The translations under genes and the position numbers were made by a program. This document shows positions 16,254 to 23,721 of a DNA stretch of 27,938 bases, piece by piece (position 1 is the stretch's first letter; every line of letters starts with the position of its first letter). The stretch lies in assembly GCA_015494675.1 (NCBI GenBank), contig WGAW01000079.1, positions 1 through 27,938 of the forward strand, in the 5' to 3' direction. The DNA is from Hydrogenimonas sp. GTDB taxonomy: Bacteria; Campylobacterota; Campylobacteria; Campylobacterales; Hydrogenimonadaceae. The notes beneath the pieces are model-generated. The model saw nothing but the letters and a program-made list of their open reading frames with translations, searched no databases and was not told where the DNA came from.

Positions 16254-16793
16254 ATGAAAAAGATACTTGTATCGCTTCTCTTCTTTGCCGCAATTTTGTT
16301 TGCACAGGATGCGAAGCAGAGCCATCCGCAGGTACTTGTGCATACAAACATGGGCGATTTCACGCTACAGATCAGACCCGATCTTGCACCTTTGGCAAGC
16401 GAAAACTTCCTGACACATGTAAAAAACGGCTACTATAACGGGACGATATTCCACCGCGTGATAGAAGATTTCATGATCCAGGGTGGCGATCCGACCGGTA
16501 CCGGCAGGGGCGGCGAGTCCATATGGGGAAAGCCGTTTAAAGATGAGTTTGCCCCTAACGTTGTTTTCGACAGACCGGGGATTCTGGCAATGGCTAACGC
16601 TGGAAGGAATACCAATGGCAGCCAGTTTTTCATTACCGTAGCGCCCACTCCCTGGCTTAACGGACACCATACCATATTCGGCTATGTGATAAAGGGGATG
16701 GATACCGTCATAAAGATCTCCGAAACCGGCGTCGACAGGTACGACAGGCCCGTAAGGCCGGTGAAGATAATAGAGGCTAAAGTTGTCGAGTAG
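16254..16793 (+). CDS. Exported cyclophilin-type peptidyl-prolyl isomerase
   Basis: A 179-residue PPIase that speeds proline isomerisation. A signal peptide (KKILVSLLFFAAILFA, about 1-17) points to the periplasm. The cyclophilin domain shows FHRVIEDFMIQGGDPTGTGRG with the catalytic Arg, GSQFFITVAPTPWLNGHHTIFG, and a terminal VKIIEAKVVE strand. In H. pylori the cyclophilin gene is next to csrA-ispE-smpB (from memory), and here it is again near that group but on the opposite strand. It ends 10 bases before the convergent gene. Confidence 0.95.
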   Translation: MKKILVSLLFFAAILFAQDAKQSHPQVLVHTNMGDFTLQIRPDLAPLASENFLTHVKNGYYNGTIFHRVIEDFMIQGGDPTGTGRGGESIWGKPFKDEFAPNVVFDRPGILAMANAGRNTNGSQFFITVAPTPWLNGHHTIFGYVIKGMDTVIKISETGVDRYDRPVRPVKIIEAKVVE

Positions 16794-16803
16794 GCCCCTT
16801 CTT

Positions 16804-17850
16804 CTATATCTGTAGGTCGGGCTCTTTGCCGTCGCTATCTTCGCAGAGCTTTTCCGGCAACTGCTTATTTACGCTATCCGGGGCCGGAAGATCAGCTTCG
16901 TCTATCAGTGCTTTTCGGTAGCGCCTCCCCTTCTCGAGCGCCTCCGAAAGCTGCCTCGACGGCTCCCCTTCCAGAGTGACTATCGTAATGTTCAATATAG
17001 GAACAAGCGCCTCCGCACATGCTGCGGCCCTTGTCACACTCTTTTTGGAATCATCCCTATATTTTTCGAACTCCCTCCCTTCGGTATAGAGAATACGCTT
17101 CATGACGGCGTTGTACTCCTCCAGGAAGATATCGAACGTTTCCATAATCTCTTTGAGCTCCGATATCTCTTCGTCGAGTTTCTGCATTGATGAGATGTAG
17201 TGCTCTTTGCGGTCTCTGTAGTTTTCGGCGTCGGCATGACTCTTCTGTGCTTCCGAAAGGTTACGGCCGGAGCTTTTGGCCATCAGTAGCGACCAGGTTG
17301 TCAAAGCGGCGGCGATCGCGGCCGCGGCCACTCCAGCAGCCCCCCATATAGCCGATGCGCCCGGATAGCCGAATGCACCCCCGCCTATCCACACAAGCAT
17401 CTTTCGAAGGGTTTGCGAATCGGTGAGCGTTTGCGGATCGAGCGATGTTCCCGTCGCTATCAGTGCGACTCCAAAGGCGACCGCTATCGTAATGAGTGCG
17501 GCTGCCGCCGATGCGGTCACCGCTTTGAGTTTTCCCCTCTTCGCGACAGCTATCTCTACAGGCTCGATTTCGTCCAGGCGCTCTGTAAGGTCTTGAAGCT
17601 GGTCGCCGAAGGGTCGCTCGGAGATATCCGCCGTCTCTACGGGTGCGGCCCCGTCGATCTTGAAAAAGAGATCGTGGAACTTCTTGAGAGTTTTTCTGGC
17701 GAGCCGGTTGCGGAAGTTGTCGGCTTCCGCAACGCTCTTTTCTAACCGATCTTTGACCAGAGCGCCCTTTTCATCGGTCTCTTCGACTATACGGCGCGCC
17801 TCTTCTATAAGCTCTTCGGCCTTTTTCTGTTTCTGAATTGTCGAAAACAT
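16804..17850 (-). CDS. Unrecognised coiled-coil protein with two Ala/Gly-rich membrane segments
   Basis: I do not recognise this 348-residue protein. Residues 5-55 are a charged helix likely to form a coiled coil, and 85-100 is another acidic helix. The first membrane segment is at about 110-133 (VTASAAAALITIAVAFGVAL) and the second at about 165-190 (rich in Ala, with GAAGVAAAAIAAAL). The loop between them holds IGGGAFGYPGAS. A second long coiled coil follows (195-265), then a helical part and a polar acidic tail (315-348). There is no signal peptide. The start ATG has CAGGAGAG upstream. The layout helix-TM-TM-helix recalls some membrane-binding coiled-coil and helical pore-forming proteins, but no homology is claimed. 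It is convergent with the cyclophilin gene and about 190 bases downstream of smpB. Confidence 0.72.
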   Translation of the reverse strand: MFSTIQKQKKAEELIEEARRIVEETDEKGALVKDRLEKSVAEADNFRNRLARKTLKKFHDLFFKIDGAAPVETADISERPFGDQLQDLTERLDEIEPVEIAVAKRGKLKAVTASAAAALITIAVAFGVALIATGTSLDPQTLTDSQTLRKMLVWIGGGAFGYPGASAIWGAAGVAAAAIAAALTTWSLLMAKSSGRNLSEAQKSHADAENYRDRKEHYISSMQKLDEEISELKEIMETFDIFLEEYNAVMKRILYTEGREFEKYRDDSKKSVTRAAACAEALVPILNITIVTLEGEPSRQLSEALEKGRRYRKALIDEADLPAPDSVNKQLPEKLCEDSDGKEPDLQI

Positions 17851-18038
17851 GGTCTCTCCTGATAAACTTACTGCATTGTGTATGTAGAGATTGTTCTATT
17901 TGGACCCGCCGATTGCTGCCGAAGTCGATACCAAACCGTCATAAAACGATAACAAGGCTACGTCGGACGAACATGACGGCCGATCGCCTATTCGGTAAAA
18001 GCTTGCTTCAGCGGCATATGCACTGTTCGATAAAGCGT
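17851..18038. other. 188-base gap between smpB and the coiled-coil membrane gene
   Basis: On the minus strand this holds the Shine-Dalgarno of the membrane protein gene and probably its promoter (a possible TACACAAT near 17874-17881). I see no convincing terminator for smpB, no RNA gene and no small open frame with a ribosome binding site. Confidence 0.3.
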
Positions 18039-18494
18039 TCAGTAACCCTTCATCGCCGCGCGCGCTTCGCGGTCCGCCGTCTTCTTTTTGAGCGCCTCCC
18101 TCTTGTCGTGCTTCGTTTTGCCCCTGGCGAGGGCGATCTGAAGTTTCGCGCGGTTTCTCTCGTTAAAGTATAGCATCAACGGAACGATGGCAAGCCCCTC
18201 CTGTTTCACTCTGCCGAGCCATTTATCTATCTGCTTGCGGTGAAGAAGCAGCTTTCTGGGCCGTTTTTCGTCCGGTTTGTAGTGCGGGTTCGTGCTCTCA
18301 AGCAGCGTTATATGCATGCCGAAAACCCACGCTTCACCCTTTACGATCCGTACGTAGCTATCTTTAAGGTTGACGCGCCCCATACGGATCGATTTAACTT
18401 CGCTGCCGAGCAGCTCTATCCCCGCTTCGAGCTTTTCTAGAATCTCATACTCGTGAAAGGCTTTTCTGTTTCTTGCTACGATCTTGATCGACAT
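18039..18494 (-). CDS. smpB: SsrA-binding protein SmpB
   Basis: A 151-residue partner of tmRNA in freeing stalled ribosomes. IKIVARNRKAFHEYEI, EAGIELLGSEVKSIRMGRVNLKDSY and LLHRKQIDKWLGRVKQEG are the beta-barrel signatures. ARGKTKHDKREALKKKTADREA is the basic tail that forms a helix in the decoding site. A start with AAGGA (18500-18504) 5 bases upstream fits. It lies 126 bases downstream of ispE with its own promoter. The ssrA gene is not in the window. Confidence 0.97.
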   Translation of the reverse strand: MSIKIVARNRKAFHEYEILEKLEAGIELLGSEVKSIRMGRVNLKDSYVRIVKGEAWVFGMHITLLESTNPHYKPDEKRPRKLLLHRKQIDKWLGRVKQEGLAIVPLMLYFNERNRAKLQIALARGKTKHDKREALKKKTADREARAAMKGY

Positions 18495-18532
18495 AGATTT
18501 CCTTACCGTTTTGCGGCCGTATTGAAAGAGGT

Positions 18533-18540
18533 ATTATACC
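18533..18540 (-). promoter_or_regulatory. Candidate smpB promoter -10 box
   Basis: On the minus strand GGTATAAT lies about 39 bases before the smpB ATG, in the 126-base gap after ispE. It fits the extended -10 of the phylum. It suggests that smpB can be expressed apart from the truB-csrA-ispE genes. Confidence 0.5.
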
Positions 18541-18620
18541 AATCCCCAATAAAGAGAACGAAGCACCCATTCGGCTATAATGATGACGGAGAGTATCTTC
18601 ACTCCAATTAGGCTCCGGTA

Positions 18621-19382
18621 TCATACCTTTTCAAAAAGCGTACTGCCGCTCCCGCTTAAAAACATCCCGCTTCCTGCATATTTTTTGAGCTGAGGGTATA
18701 TCGAAAGTGCAGCCGGATAGAGATCGTTCGCCTCTTCGGGTTCAAGCGACTCCATAAGCTCACCGCTCGGAATCTCCAGCCACTCATTTGCCGCATTCGG
18801 ATCTATTTTGTCGGAAAAAGAGTTTCGAAAGCTCCTGTATACAGCGGCCGTATCGCAGTGTATGGGAGGAGTATGGAGCCTCAGACGCGGAACCCGCTCT
18901 TCATACGGCACGATTATCTCTCCGATCCCCTCCACGTTTGCGCTTTCGTATCCGTAGACGAAAAAGGGAACGTCCGCTCCAATCTTTTGGCCGATTAGAG
19001 CAAGCTTTTCGGTAGAGATGTTTAGTGAACAGACTTCGTTGCACAGATGCAAAAAAGCGGCGGCATCGGAGCTGCCGCCCCCCAGACCCGCTCCTGCCGG
19101 AATCTTTTTTTCCAGATGTACCTCATGCTCTTTAAAGAAAGTTTCGATTTTTGGAGCCTCTTCTTTAAGAAGCCGGAAAGCTTCGCTGAGGGTGTTTCTT
19201 TCGGGCAACGGGGTGCCGCACACCAGTTTGAATCCGTCGCCGGGGTTATCTTTTTTTTCGAAGGTGAGCGTATCGTAGAGCGAGTCTACCCGCACGAAAC
19301 GGGAGCGCAGTTCATGGTAACCGCCGCGGATACCGGTGATTTTCAGAAAAATATTGATCTTTGCCGGTGCCGGGCGTCTCAT
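18621..19382 (-). CDS. ispE: 4-diphosphocytidyl-2-C-methyl-D-erythritol kinase
   Basis: A 253-residue GHMP kinase of the MEP isoprenoid pathway. The N-terminal PAPAKINIFLKI holds the conserved Lys8, and PAGAGLGGGSSDAAAFL (95-111) is the ATP-binding loop with catalytic Asp106. GADVPFFVYG and the C-terminal GMFLSGSGSTLFE complete the fold. The ATG at 19382 is chosen because it overlaps the csrA stop by 4 bases (ATGA); longer readings run through csrA in another frame. Translation is likely coupled to csrA. Confidence 0.96.
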   Translation of the reverse strand: MRRPAPAKINIFLKITGIRGGYHELRSRFVRVDSLYDTLTFEKKDNPGDGFKLVCGTPLPERNTLSEAFRLLKEEAPKIETFFKEHEVHLEKKIPAGAGLGGGSSDAAAFLHLCNEVCSLNISTEKLALIGQKIGADVPFFVYGYESANVEGIGEIIVPYEERVPRLRLHTPPIHCDTAAVYRSFRNSFSDKIDPNAANEWLEIPSGELMESLEPEEANDLYPAALSIYPQLKKYAGSGMFLSGSGSTLFEKV

Positions 19383-19612
19383 GATTTTACGAGCTTCTCC
19401 TTGAGCGTATCGAGAATCTGTGCGGAAGCCTCTCTCGATGCCTTTTTGTTCTCTTCGCTTACGGCCAAAAAGAGCTCCTCTCTCAGTATCGTGACGTTTC
19501 CGGGAGCCTCGATTCCGATGCGTACACCATGCTTGTCGCATGAGATTATCTTTACGACGATATCGTCGCCGATACGAATGGCTTCGTCTTTCTTGCGTGT
19601 CAGTACGAGCAT
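19379..19612 (-). CDS. csrA: Carbon storage / translational regulator CsrA
   Basis: A 77-residue RNA-binding dimer that blocks or protects mRNAs at GGA motifs. MLVLTRKKDEAIRIGDDI, VRIGIEAPGNVTILREEL are canonical, and the Arg-Glu pair at 44-45 lies in the RNA-binding strand. The tail (52-77) is longer than the enteric one, as usual in this phylum. In Campylobacter, CsrA works with FliW on flagellin translation; fliW is not in this window. The gene overlaps truB by 13 bases and ispE by 4. Confidence 0.97.
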   Translation of the reverse strand: MLVLTRKKDEAIRIGDDIVVKIISCDKHGVRIGIEAPGNVTILREELFLAVSEENKKASREASAQILDTLKEKLVKS

Positions 19613-20439
19613 AGTTCCACCTTGTTTAGCAGATAGGCAACCCGGTCGCCGTCGTCTATCTCTATAATAGCAAAATATTTGTCAAAAACGGTGTGGTAGA
19701 TACCCGGATTTCGGTTTTCGAACTTCGACTTCTCCAGTTTTCTGCCCAGCATGAGATCGTCCATATCGCCCAGGTAGCGGTTTGGCGGCGGCTTTAGGTA
19801 GTCAAGCGGACTGAGCGGCCTCTCATCTTTGTAGAAGAACGCTCCCTCCCGTATACGCTCGAGATAGCTCAGCGCTCCGTTGCATCCGAGCCTCTTTGCG
19901 ACGGCGGCCGCGAGAGAGCGGATGTAGGTCCCTTCGGAGACGTCGGCTTCGAAGGTGACGAAGGGGTGCCTGTAGTGAACCAGCCTGATCTCGTGTATTT
20001 TGGACCTGCACTCGGCAAGCTTCACCTCCTCACCGGCGCGTGCCAGGTCGTAGGCCCTTCTGCCATCGACCCTTTTGGCGCTGAAACTGGGCGGAGTGTA
20101 GGTGAAGTCGCCCTCGAACGACTTGAGTACGGAGGCGACCCTCTCCTCGTCGAAAGGGGTTACGTCCGCTATCTCTTTGACCGATTCGATATCGAGAGTT
20201 TCACTCACGGCACCCAGCCAGAGAACCGCCCTGTAGGTTTTCGGGCTCTTTTTCAGAAATCTGAACAGCTTCGTGTACTGCCCGAACGCAATTATAAGCA
20301 CTCCGCACGCGAAAGGGTCGAGGGTTCCGGAGAAACCGGCTTTTTTGACTCCGTATCGCCTCTTTATACGCGACAAGAAGGAGTTGGAGCCCATGAACAT
20401 CGGCTTTCTTGCCGTAAAGAGGCGGTTCTTACACGGCAT
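19600..20439 (-). CDS. truB: tRNA pseudouridine55 synthase
   Basis: A 279-residue enzyme that makes pseudouridine 55 in the T arm of tRNAs. RRYGVKKAGFSGTLDPFACG carries the catalytic Asp41. KTYRAVLWLGAVSETLD, GDFTYTPPSFSAKRVDGRRAY and SEGTYIRSLAAAVA are further TruB motifs. The C-terminal part is short and lacks a full PUA domain, as usual in Helicobacter-type TruB. A GGAGG lies 11 bases before the ATG, a little far. The gene starts 44 bases after uvrD, probably in the same transcript. Confidence 0.95.
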   Translation of the reverse strand: MPCKNRLFTARKPMFMGSNSFLSRIKRRYGVKKAGFSGTLDPFACGVLIIAFGQYTKLFRFLKKSPKTYRAVLWLGAVSETLDIESVKEIADVTPFDEERVASVLKSFEGDFTYTPPSFSAKRVDGRRAYDLARAGEEVKLAECRSKIHEIRLVHYRHPFVTFEADVSEGTYIRSLAAAVAKRLGCNGALSYLERIREGAFFYKDERPLSPLDYLKPPPNRYLGDMDDLMLGRKLEKSKFENRNPGIYHTVFDKYFAIIEIDDGDRVAYLLNKVELCSY

Positions 20440-20483
20440 ACCGCTACTTTGCCTCCGTCAAAACAGGTATAGACATGGATCGG

Positions 20484-22529
20484 TTACACCTTTTCTACGA
20501 AAGAGGAGAGTATCTCTCTTCTGTCGCCGCCGAAATTTATCTGAAGTTTGAAGTCGCGCCCCGCCCGGGATACTCCCAGAACGCGTCCGATGCCGAAGAG
20601 CTTGTGTTTTACCAGGTCCCCCTTTTTGTATCCGACGGACTTTTCGATAACCAGCGAACCTTCCAGTAGTCCGGCTTCGGTCAGGAAACGGCTTTTTTCC
20701 AGCTGTTTTCTGCGCCCTTTGTGAAAACGGCTCTGTACCGTGGAGAGCGTAAGTGTCTCTTTGGCCCTCGTCATGGCGACGTAGCCGAGCCTGCGCTCCT
20801 CCTCTATGTCACAGCCGTCTCCAAGAAGCGGAAAGAACTCCTCTTCCATTCCTATTACAAAAAGGTGTGTGAACTCCAGACCCTTCGAGGCGTGGACACT
20901 CATTATGGATATCTGCTCCCCTTTGATCTGGTCCTGATCGCTCTGAAGCGAGATCTCGTTCAAAAAGGCGTCAAGGCTCATATCGGGGTTTTTCTTTACC
21001 ATGTCGCGAAAAAGTCCGTAGAATTCGTCGAGGTTCAGCACTCGCTCCATTCCGTCCGGCATAGAGGAGTAGTACTCTTTCAGTCCGATCGTGGGCTCCA
21101 GCGTTTCGATAAACTCCATTGTCGAGCGTTCGAGGGTCTCTTGTAGAATCTCGAGGTCGTTTATGAAACGGTTGACGGAGGCGTACGCCTTTTTGCTAAG
21201 AAGCTGCGACAGCTCCGATTTTGGCGTCTCGGCCAGGAACCTGTAGAGCGACTGCCTCCTCTCGAAGGCGGCCTTCTCTATCTTGTCCATCGTCGCTTTG
21301 CCGATTCCCCGTTTGGGTCTGTTTATGACGCGTTTGAAACTGAAGTCGTCGTGGCTGTTGGCGATGATACGCAGATAGCTGATGGCATCTTTGATTTCGG
21401 CACGCTCATAGAAGCGCACACCTCCGACGAGCTGGTAGGCTATACCGGCGCGGTTGAGCCCCTCTTCGAGCGAGCGCGAGAGTGCGTTGACTCGGTATAG
21501 AACCGCGATTTCCCCTGCGGGTACCCCGCTATCTATGAGCTGCTTGACCGCTTTGGCCACCTTGTCGGACTCTTCGTTCTCGTCATGGCTCTGAAAGAGT
21601 GTTATCGGCTTGCCCCTACCTTTAGTGCTTATAAGCGTCTTTCCGAGGCGGCCGCGGTTGTGGCGGATAAGCAGGTTGGCCGCGGAGAGGATCTCTTCGG
21701 TGGAGCGGTAGTTGTTCTCGAGCTTGACCACTTTGGTCCCTTCGAACATATTGGAGAACTCCAGAATATTTTTGATATTGGCCCCTCTCCAGCCGTAGAT
21801 GCTCTGGTCGTCGTCACCCACTACACAGAGGTTGGTGTGGGAGTGGCAGAGCTTTTTCAGAAGCTGCAGCTGAAGCTCGTTCGTATCCTGATACTCGTCG
21901 ACCATGATATAGCGGTACCGTTCACTCATGCTTTTTCTAAGATCCTCGTTTTCGTCGAGAATCCTGTAGGTGAGCATTAGCAGGTCGTCGAAATCTACGA
22001 GATTGTTCTCTTCGAGATACTCCTGATAGGTTTTGTAGACCCTCGAAACTGTTTTGTAGTTCGGGTGCTCGGCCTGCTCGAGAGCCTGTTTCGGATCTAT
22101 GAGGGAGTTTTTATATCTGGAGATTTCGCTCGCTATCAGCGGTGTGGGCAGCTCTTTACTGATCAGCTTGATAATCCTCTTTTTGTCGTCCGTATCGATG
22201 ACGATGAAGTCGTTTTTGCGCCCGAGCCTCTCTATGTTGAACTTCAGAAAGAGAAGACCGAATTTGTGGAAGGTGCAAAGAAGCGGAGGGTAGACCGGGT
22301 TCTCTATCATCGAGAGCGCCCTTTCGCGCATCTGTGTGGCCGCTTTGTTCGTAAAGGTCAGCGTCAGGGTGTTGGCGGGGTCTATCCCGAGCGAGAGCAG
22401 ATATGCAAGACGCGAGGTTATGGTTTTGGTCTTTCCGCTGCCGGCTCCGGCGAGTATGAGCATAGGCCCGTCTATGTGGCATGCCGCTTCACGCTGCTGA
22501 GGGTTGAGTTCTTCCAATATCTTGTCCAT
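20484..22529 (-). CDS. uvrD: UvrD/PcrA-type DNA helicase
   Basis: A 681-residue SF1A 3'-5' helicase for mismatch or excision repair and fork processing. Walker A is at 27-34 (AGAGSGKT), then TFTNKAA, VDEYQDTN (210-217), GDDDQSIYGWRGA (238-250), SVHASKGLEF and YVAMTRAKE. A C-terminal Tudor-like segment (about 633-681, KKGDLVKHKLFGIGRVLG) is as in PcrA, where it contacts RNA polymerase. The ATG lacks a clear Shine-Dalgarno. It is divergent from the LysR-type gene and leads the truB-csrA-ispE genes. Confidence 0.95.
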   Translation of the reverse strand: MDKILEELNPQQREAACHIDGPMLILAGAGSGKTKTITSRLAYLLSLGIDPANTLTLTFTNKAATQMRERALSMIENPVYPPLLCTFHKFGLLFLKFNIERLGRKNDFIVIDTDDKKRIIKLISKELPTPLIASEISRYKNSLIDPKQALEQAEHPNYKTVSRVYKTYQEYLEENNLVDFDDLLMLTYRILDENEDLRKSMSERYRYIMVDEYQDTNELQLQLLKKLCHSHTNLCVVGDDDQSIYGWRGANIKNILEFSNMFEGTKVVKLENNYRSTEEILSAANLLIRHNRGRLGKTLISTKGRGKPITLFQSHDENEESDKVAKAVKQLIDSGVPAGEIAVLYRVNALSRSLEEGLNRAGIAYQLVGGVRFYERAEIKDAISYLRIIANSHDDFSFKRVINRPKRGIGKATMDKIEKAAFERRQSLYRFLAETPKSELSQLLSKKAYASVNRFINDLEILQETLERSTMEFIETLEPTIGLKEYYSSMPDGMERVLNLDEFYGLFRDMVKKNPDMSLDAFLNEISLQSDQDQIKGEQISIMSVHASKGLEFTHLFVIGMEEEFFPLLGDGCDIEEERRLGYVAMTRAKETLTLSTVQSRFHKGRRKQLEKSRFLTEAGLLEGSLVIEKSVGYKKGDLVKHKLFGIGRVLGVSRAGRDFKLQINFGGDRREILSSFVEKV

Positions 22530-22543
22530 CGATCAGTTACTTT

Positions 22544-22590
22544 ATAATAGTGAGACTTCGCATATGCGCACTGGCGATTATGTAGCGCAT
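22544..22590. promoter_or_regulatory. uvrD promoter region with palindrome, possible LysR operator
   Basis: On the minus strand TATTAT (22544-22549) could be the uvrD -10, which would leave a very short leader. Next to it lie the perfect palindrome CGCATATGCG (22559-22568) and a spaced inverted repeat, ATGCGC (22564-22569) and GCGCAT (22585-22590). LysR-type regulators commonly bind such dyads (T-N11-A class) in divergent control regions. Binding is inferred from position only. Confidence 0.35.
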
Positions 22591-22713
22591 TACATTTATA
22601 AACTAATTTAAGTATACCAAAAAAAAATTAATAATACGGTTATTGCTCAAGGCGGCGGCAGTGCGGAAAAAAAATTCGCGAAGAAAAATAGAGAAATAAT
22701 AAAAAATTATTGC

Positions 22714-22740
22714 TTTTGGTAAAATAATTTGGTAGAATAA
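22714..22740 (+). promoter_or_regulatory. Tandem -10-like repeats, candidate promoter of the LysR-type gene
   Basis: Two near-identical copies, TTTTGGTAAAATAA (22714-22727) and TTTGGTAGAATAA (22728-22740), repeat with a 13-base period. Each holds a fair extended -10 (GGTAAAAT and GGTAGAAT). The region upstream (22620-22713) is extremely A-rich. A leader of about 20-35 bases with AAGGA (22755-22759) leads to the ATG. Confidence 0.5.
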
Positions 22741-22765
22741 CAAATAAAAATATTAAGGATAGATT

Positions 22766-23671
22766 ATGTTGAAGGATTTTGCGAAACTGGAGACTTTTTT
22801 GACGGTAATCCGTGAACGCAGTTTTTCCAAGGCTTCAGCAAAGCTTGGGATATCCCAGCCCGCCGTAACCCAGCAGATCAAATTCATAGAGAAATACCTC
22901 GACTGCAAAGTTATAGAACGCAAAAAAAACGGTGTCGTTCTTACGAAAGAGGGTGAAGATCTCTATCGCATAGCGCTTCGACTCGAGAAGTGTATAAACA
23001 GTGCCGAGAGGGATCTGATAAAGATAATAAACAAAGAGATAACGTTTAGAATAGGCGCATCCTTTACGATTGGAAACTTCGTGATTCCCGGAAAGTGCCT
23101 GAACAATATCAAAGAGGTGATCCATAACGACGTGCAGGTCAAGGTGGAGCTCTCCGCGCAGGTAATAGACGATATTCTGGAGAAGAAGATAGATCTCGGG
23201 CTCATAGAGTCCCCGGTTTTCAAAGATGACGTAATCTATCGTGAATGGCTCGACGACGAGCTTGTGATCTTCAGTAACCGTCCCCTTCCGAAATATCTGA
23301 AGCCGGACGATCTCAAAAGTTTCCGCTGGATCTGCCGCAACGAGTCTTCGCATACCAGAAAGCTCGTCAAGGAGGTTTTCGAAGAGATAGGATTCGACTG
23401 TAACGGGCTGGATGTTCTCTATGAAGTCGACAGCACCTCGACGCTGAAAGCCTCCATCCTTAAGGCGGATAAAGACGAGGAGAAGCCGCCGGTGGTTTCG
23501 GTCATCTCACATGCAGCCGTTGCCGACGAGGTGGAGAACGGCCTACTTTACGAGGCCAAGATCCGCGGCCACCGCATAAAGAGAAAGCTATATATAGCCT
23601 ACTCCAAAGAGCGTAAACACGATGCCTTCATAGAGAATGTAGTTGGATACCTGCAGCAGGCCAAATGTTAG
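22766..23671 (+). CDS. LysR-type transcriptional regulator
   Basis: A 301-residue regulator. The N-terminal winged helix-turn-helix (about 5-62) reads FLTVIRERSFSKASAKLGIS then QPAVTQQIKFIEKYL, typical of LysR. A linker helix and a two-lobed periplasmic-binding-like effector domain (about 90-300) follow. The ligand cannot be told. In Campylobacterota such regulators often control sulfur or nitrogen assimilation; the nearby cysK (about 2 kb away, opposite strand) makes a cysteine link tempting but unproven. It stands alone between uvrD and a convergent gene. Confidence 0.93.
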   Translation: MLKDFAKLETFLTVIRERSFSKASAKLGISQPAVTQQIKFIEKYLDCKVIERKKNGVVLTKEGEDLYRIALRLEKCINSAERDLIKIINKEITFRIGASFTIGNFVIPGKCLNNIKEVIHNDVQVKVELSAQVIDDILEKKIDLGLIESPVFKDDVIYREWLDDELVIFSNRPLPKYLKPDDLKSFRWICRNESSHTRKLVKEVFEEIGFDCNGLDVLYEVDSTSTLKASILKADKDEEKPPVVSVISHAAVADEVENGLLYEAKIRGHRIKRKLYIAYSKERKHDAFIENVVGYLQQAKC

Positions 23672-23682
23672 AGGGTCTCTCC

Positions 23683-23721
23683 GCCGCACGGCTCTTGCGG
23701 CCGGATAGTCAGCTCTTTTTT
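23683..23721 (+). terminator. Weak candidate terminator after the LysR-type gene
   Basis: GCCGCA (23683-23688) pairs with TGCGGC (23696-23701) around a 7-base loop, 11 bases after the stop. A run of six T follows only at 23716-23721, inside the end of the convergent gene. The gap between stem and T-run makes this a weak call. Confidence 0.3.

Noticed and set aside
16804..17850. Coiled-coil membrane protein as a methyl-accepting chemotaxis receptor
   Set aside because: It lacks the conserved hairpin-tip signature of the signalling domain, and the two membrane segments are in mid-protein with no sensor domain between them.
17838..18173. 111-codon plus-strand open frame across the smpB end and gap
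   Set aside because: Much of it is antisense to smpB, the product is basic with scattered Arg and Leu, and there is no ribosome binding site.
18571..18581. Perfect TATAAT on the plus strand between ispE and smpB
   Set aside because: No plus-strand gene or RNA structure follows; it is antisense to minus-strand genes and likely chance in an AT-rich gap.
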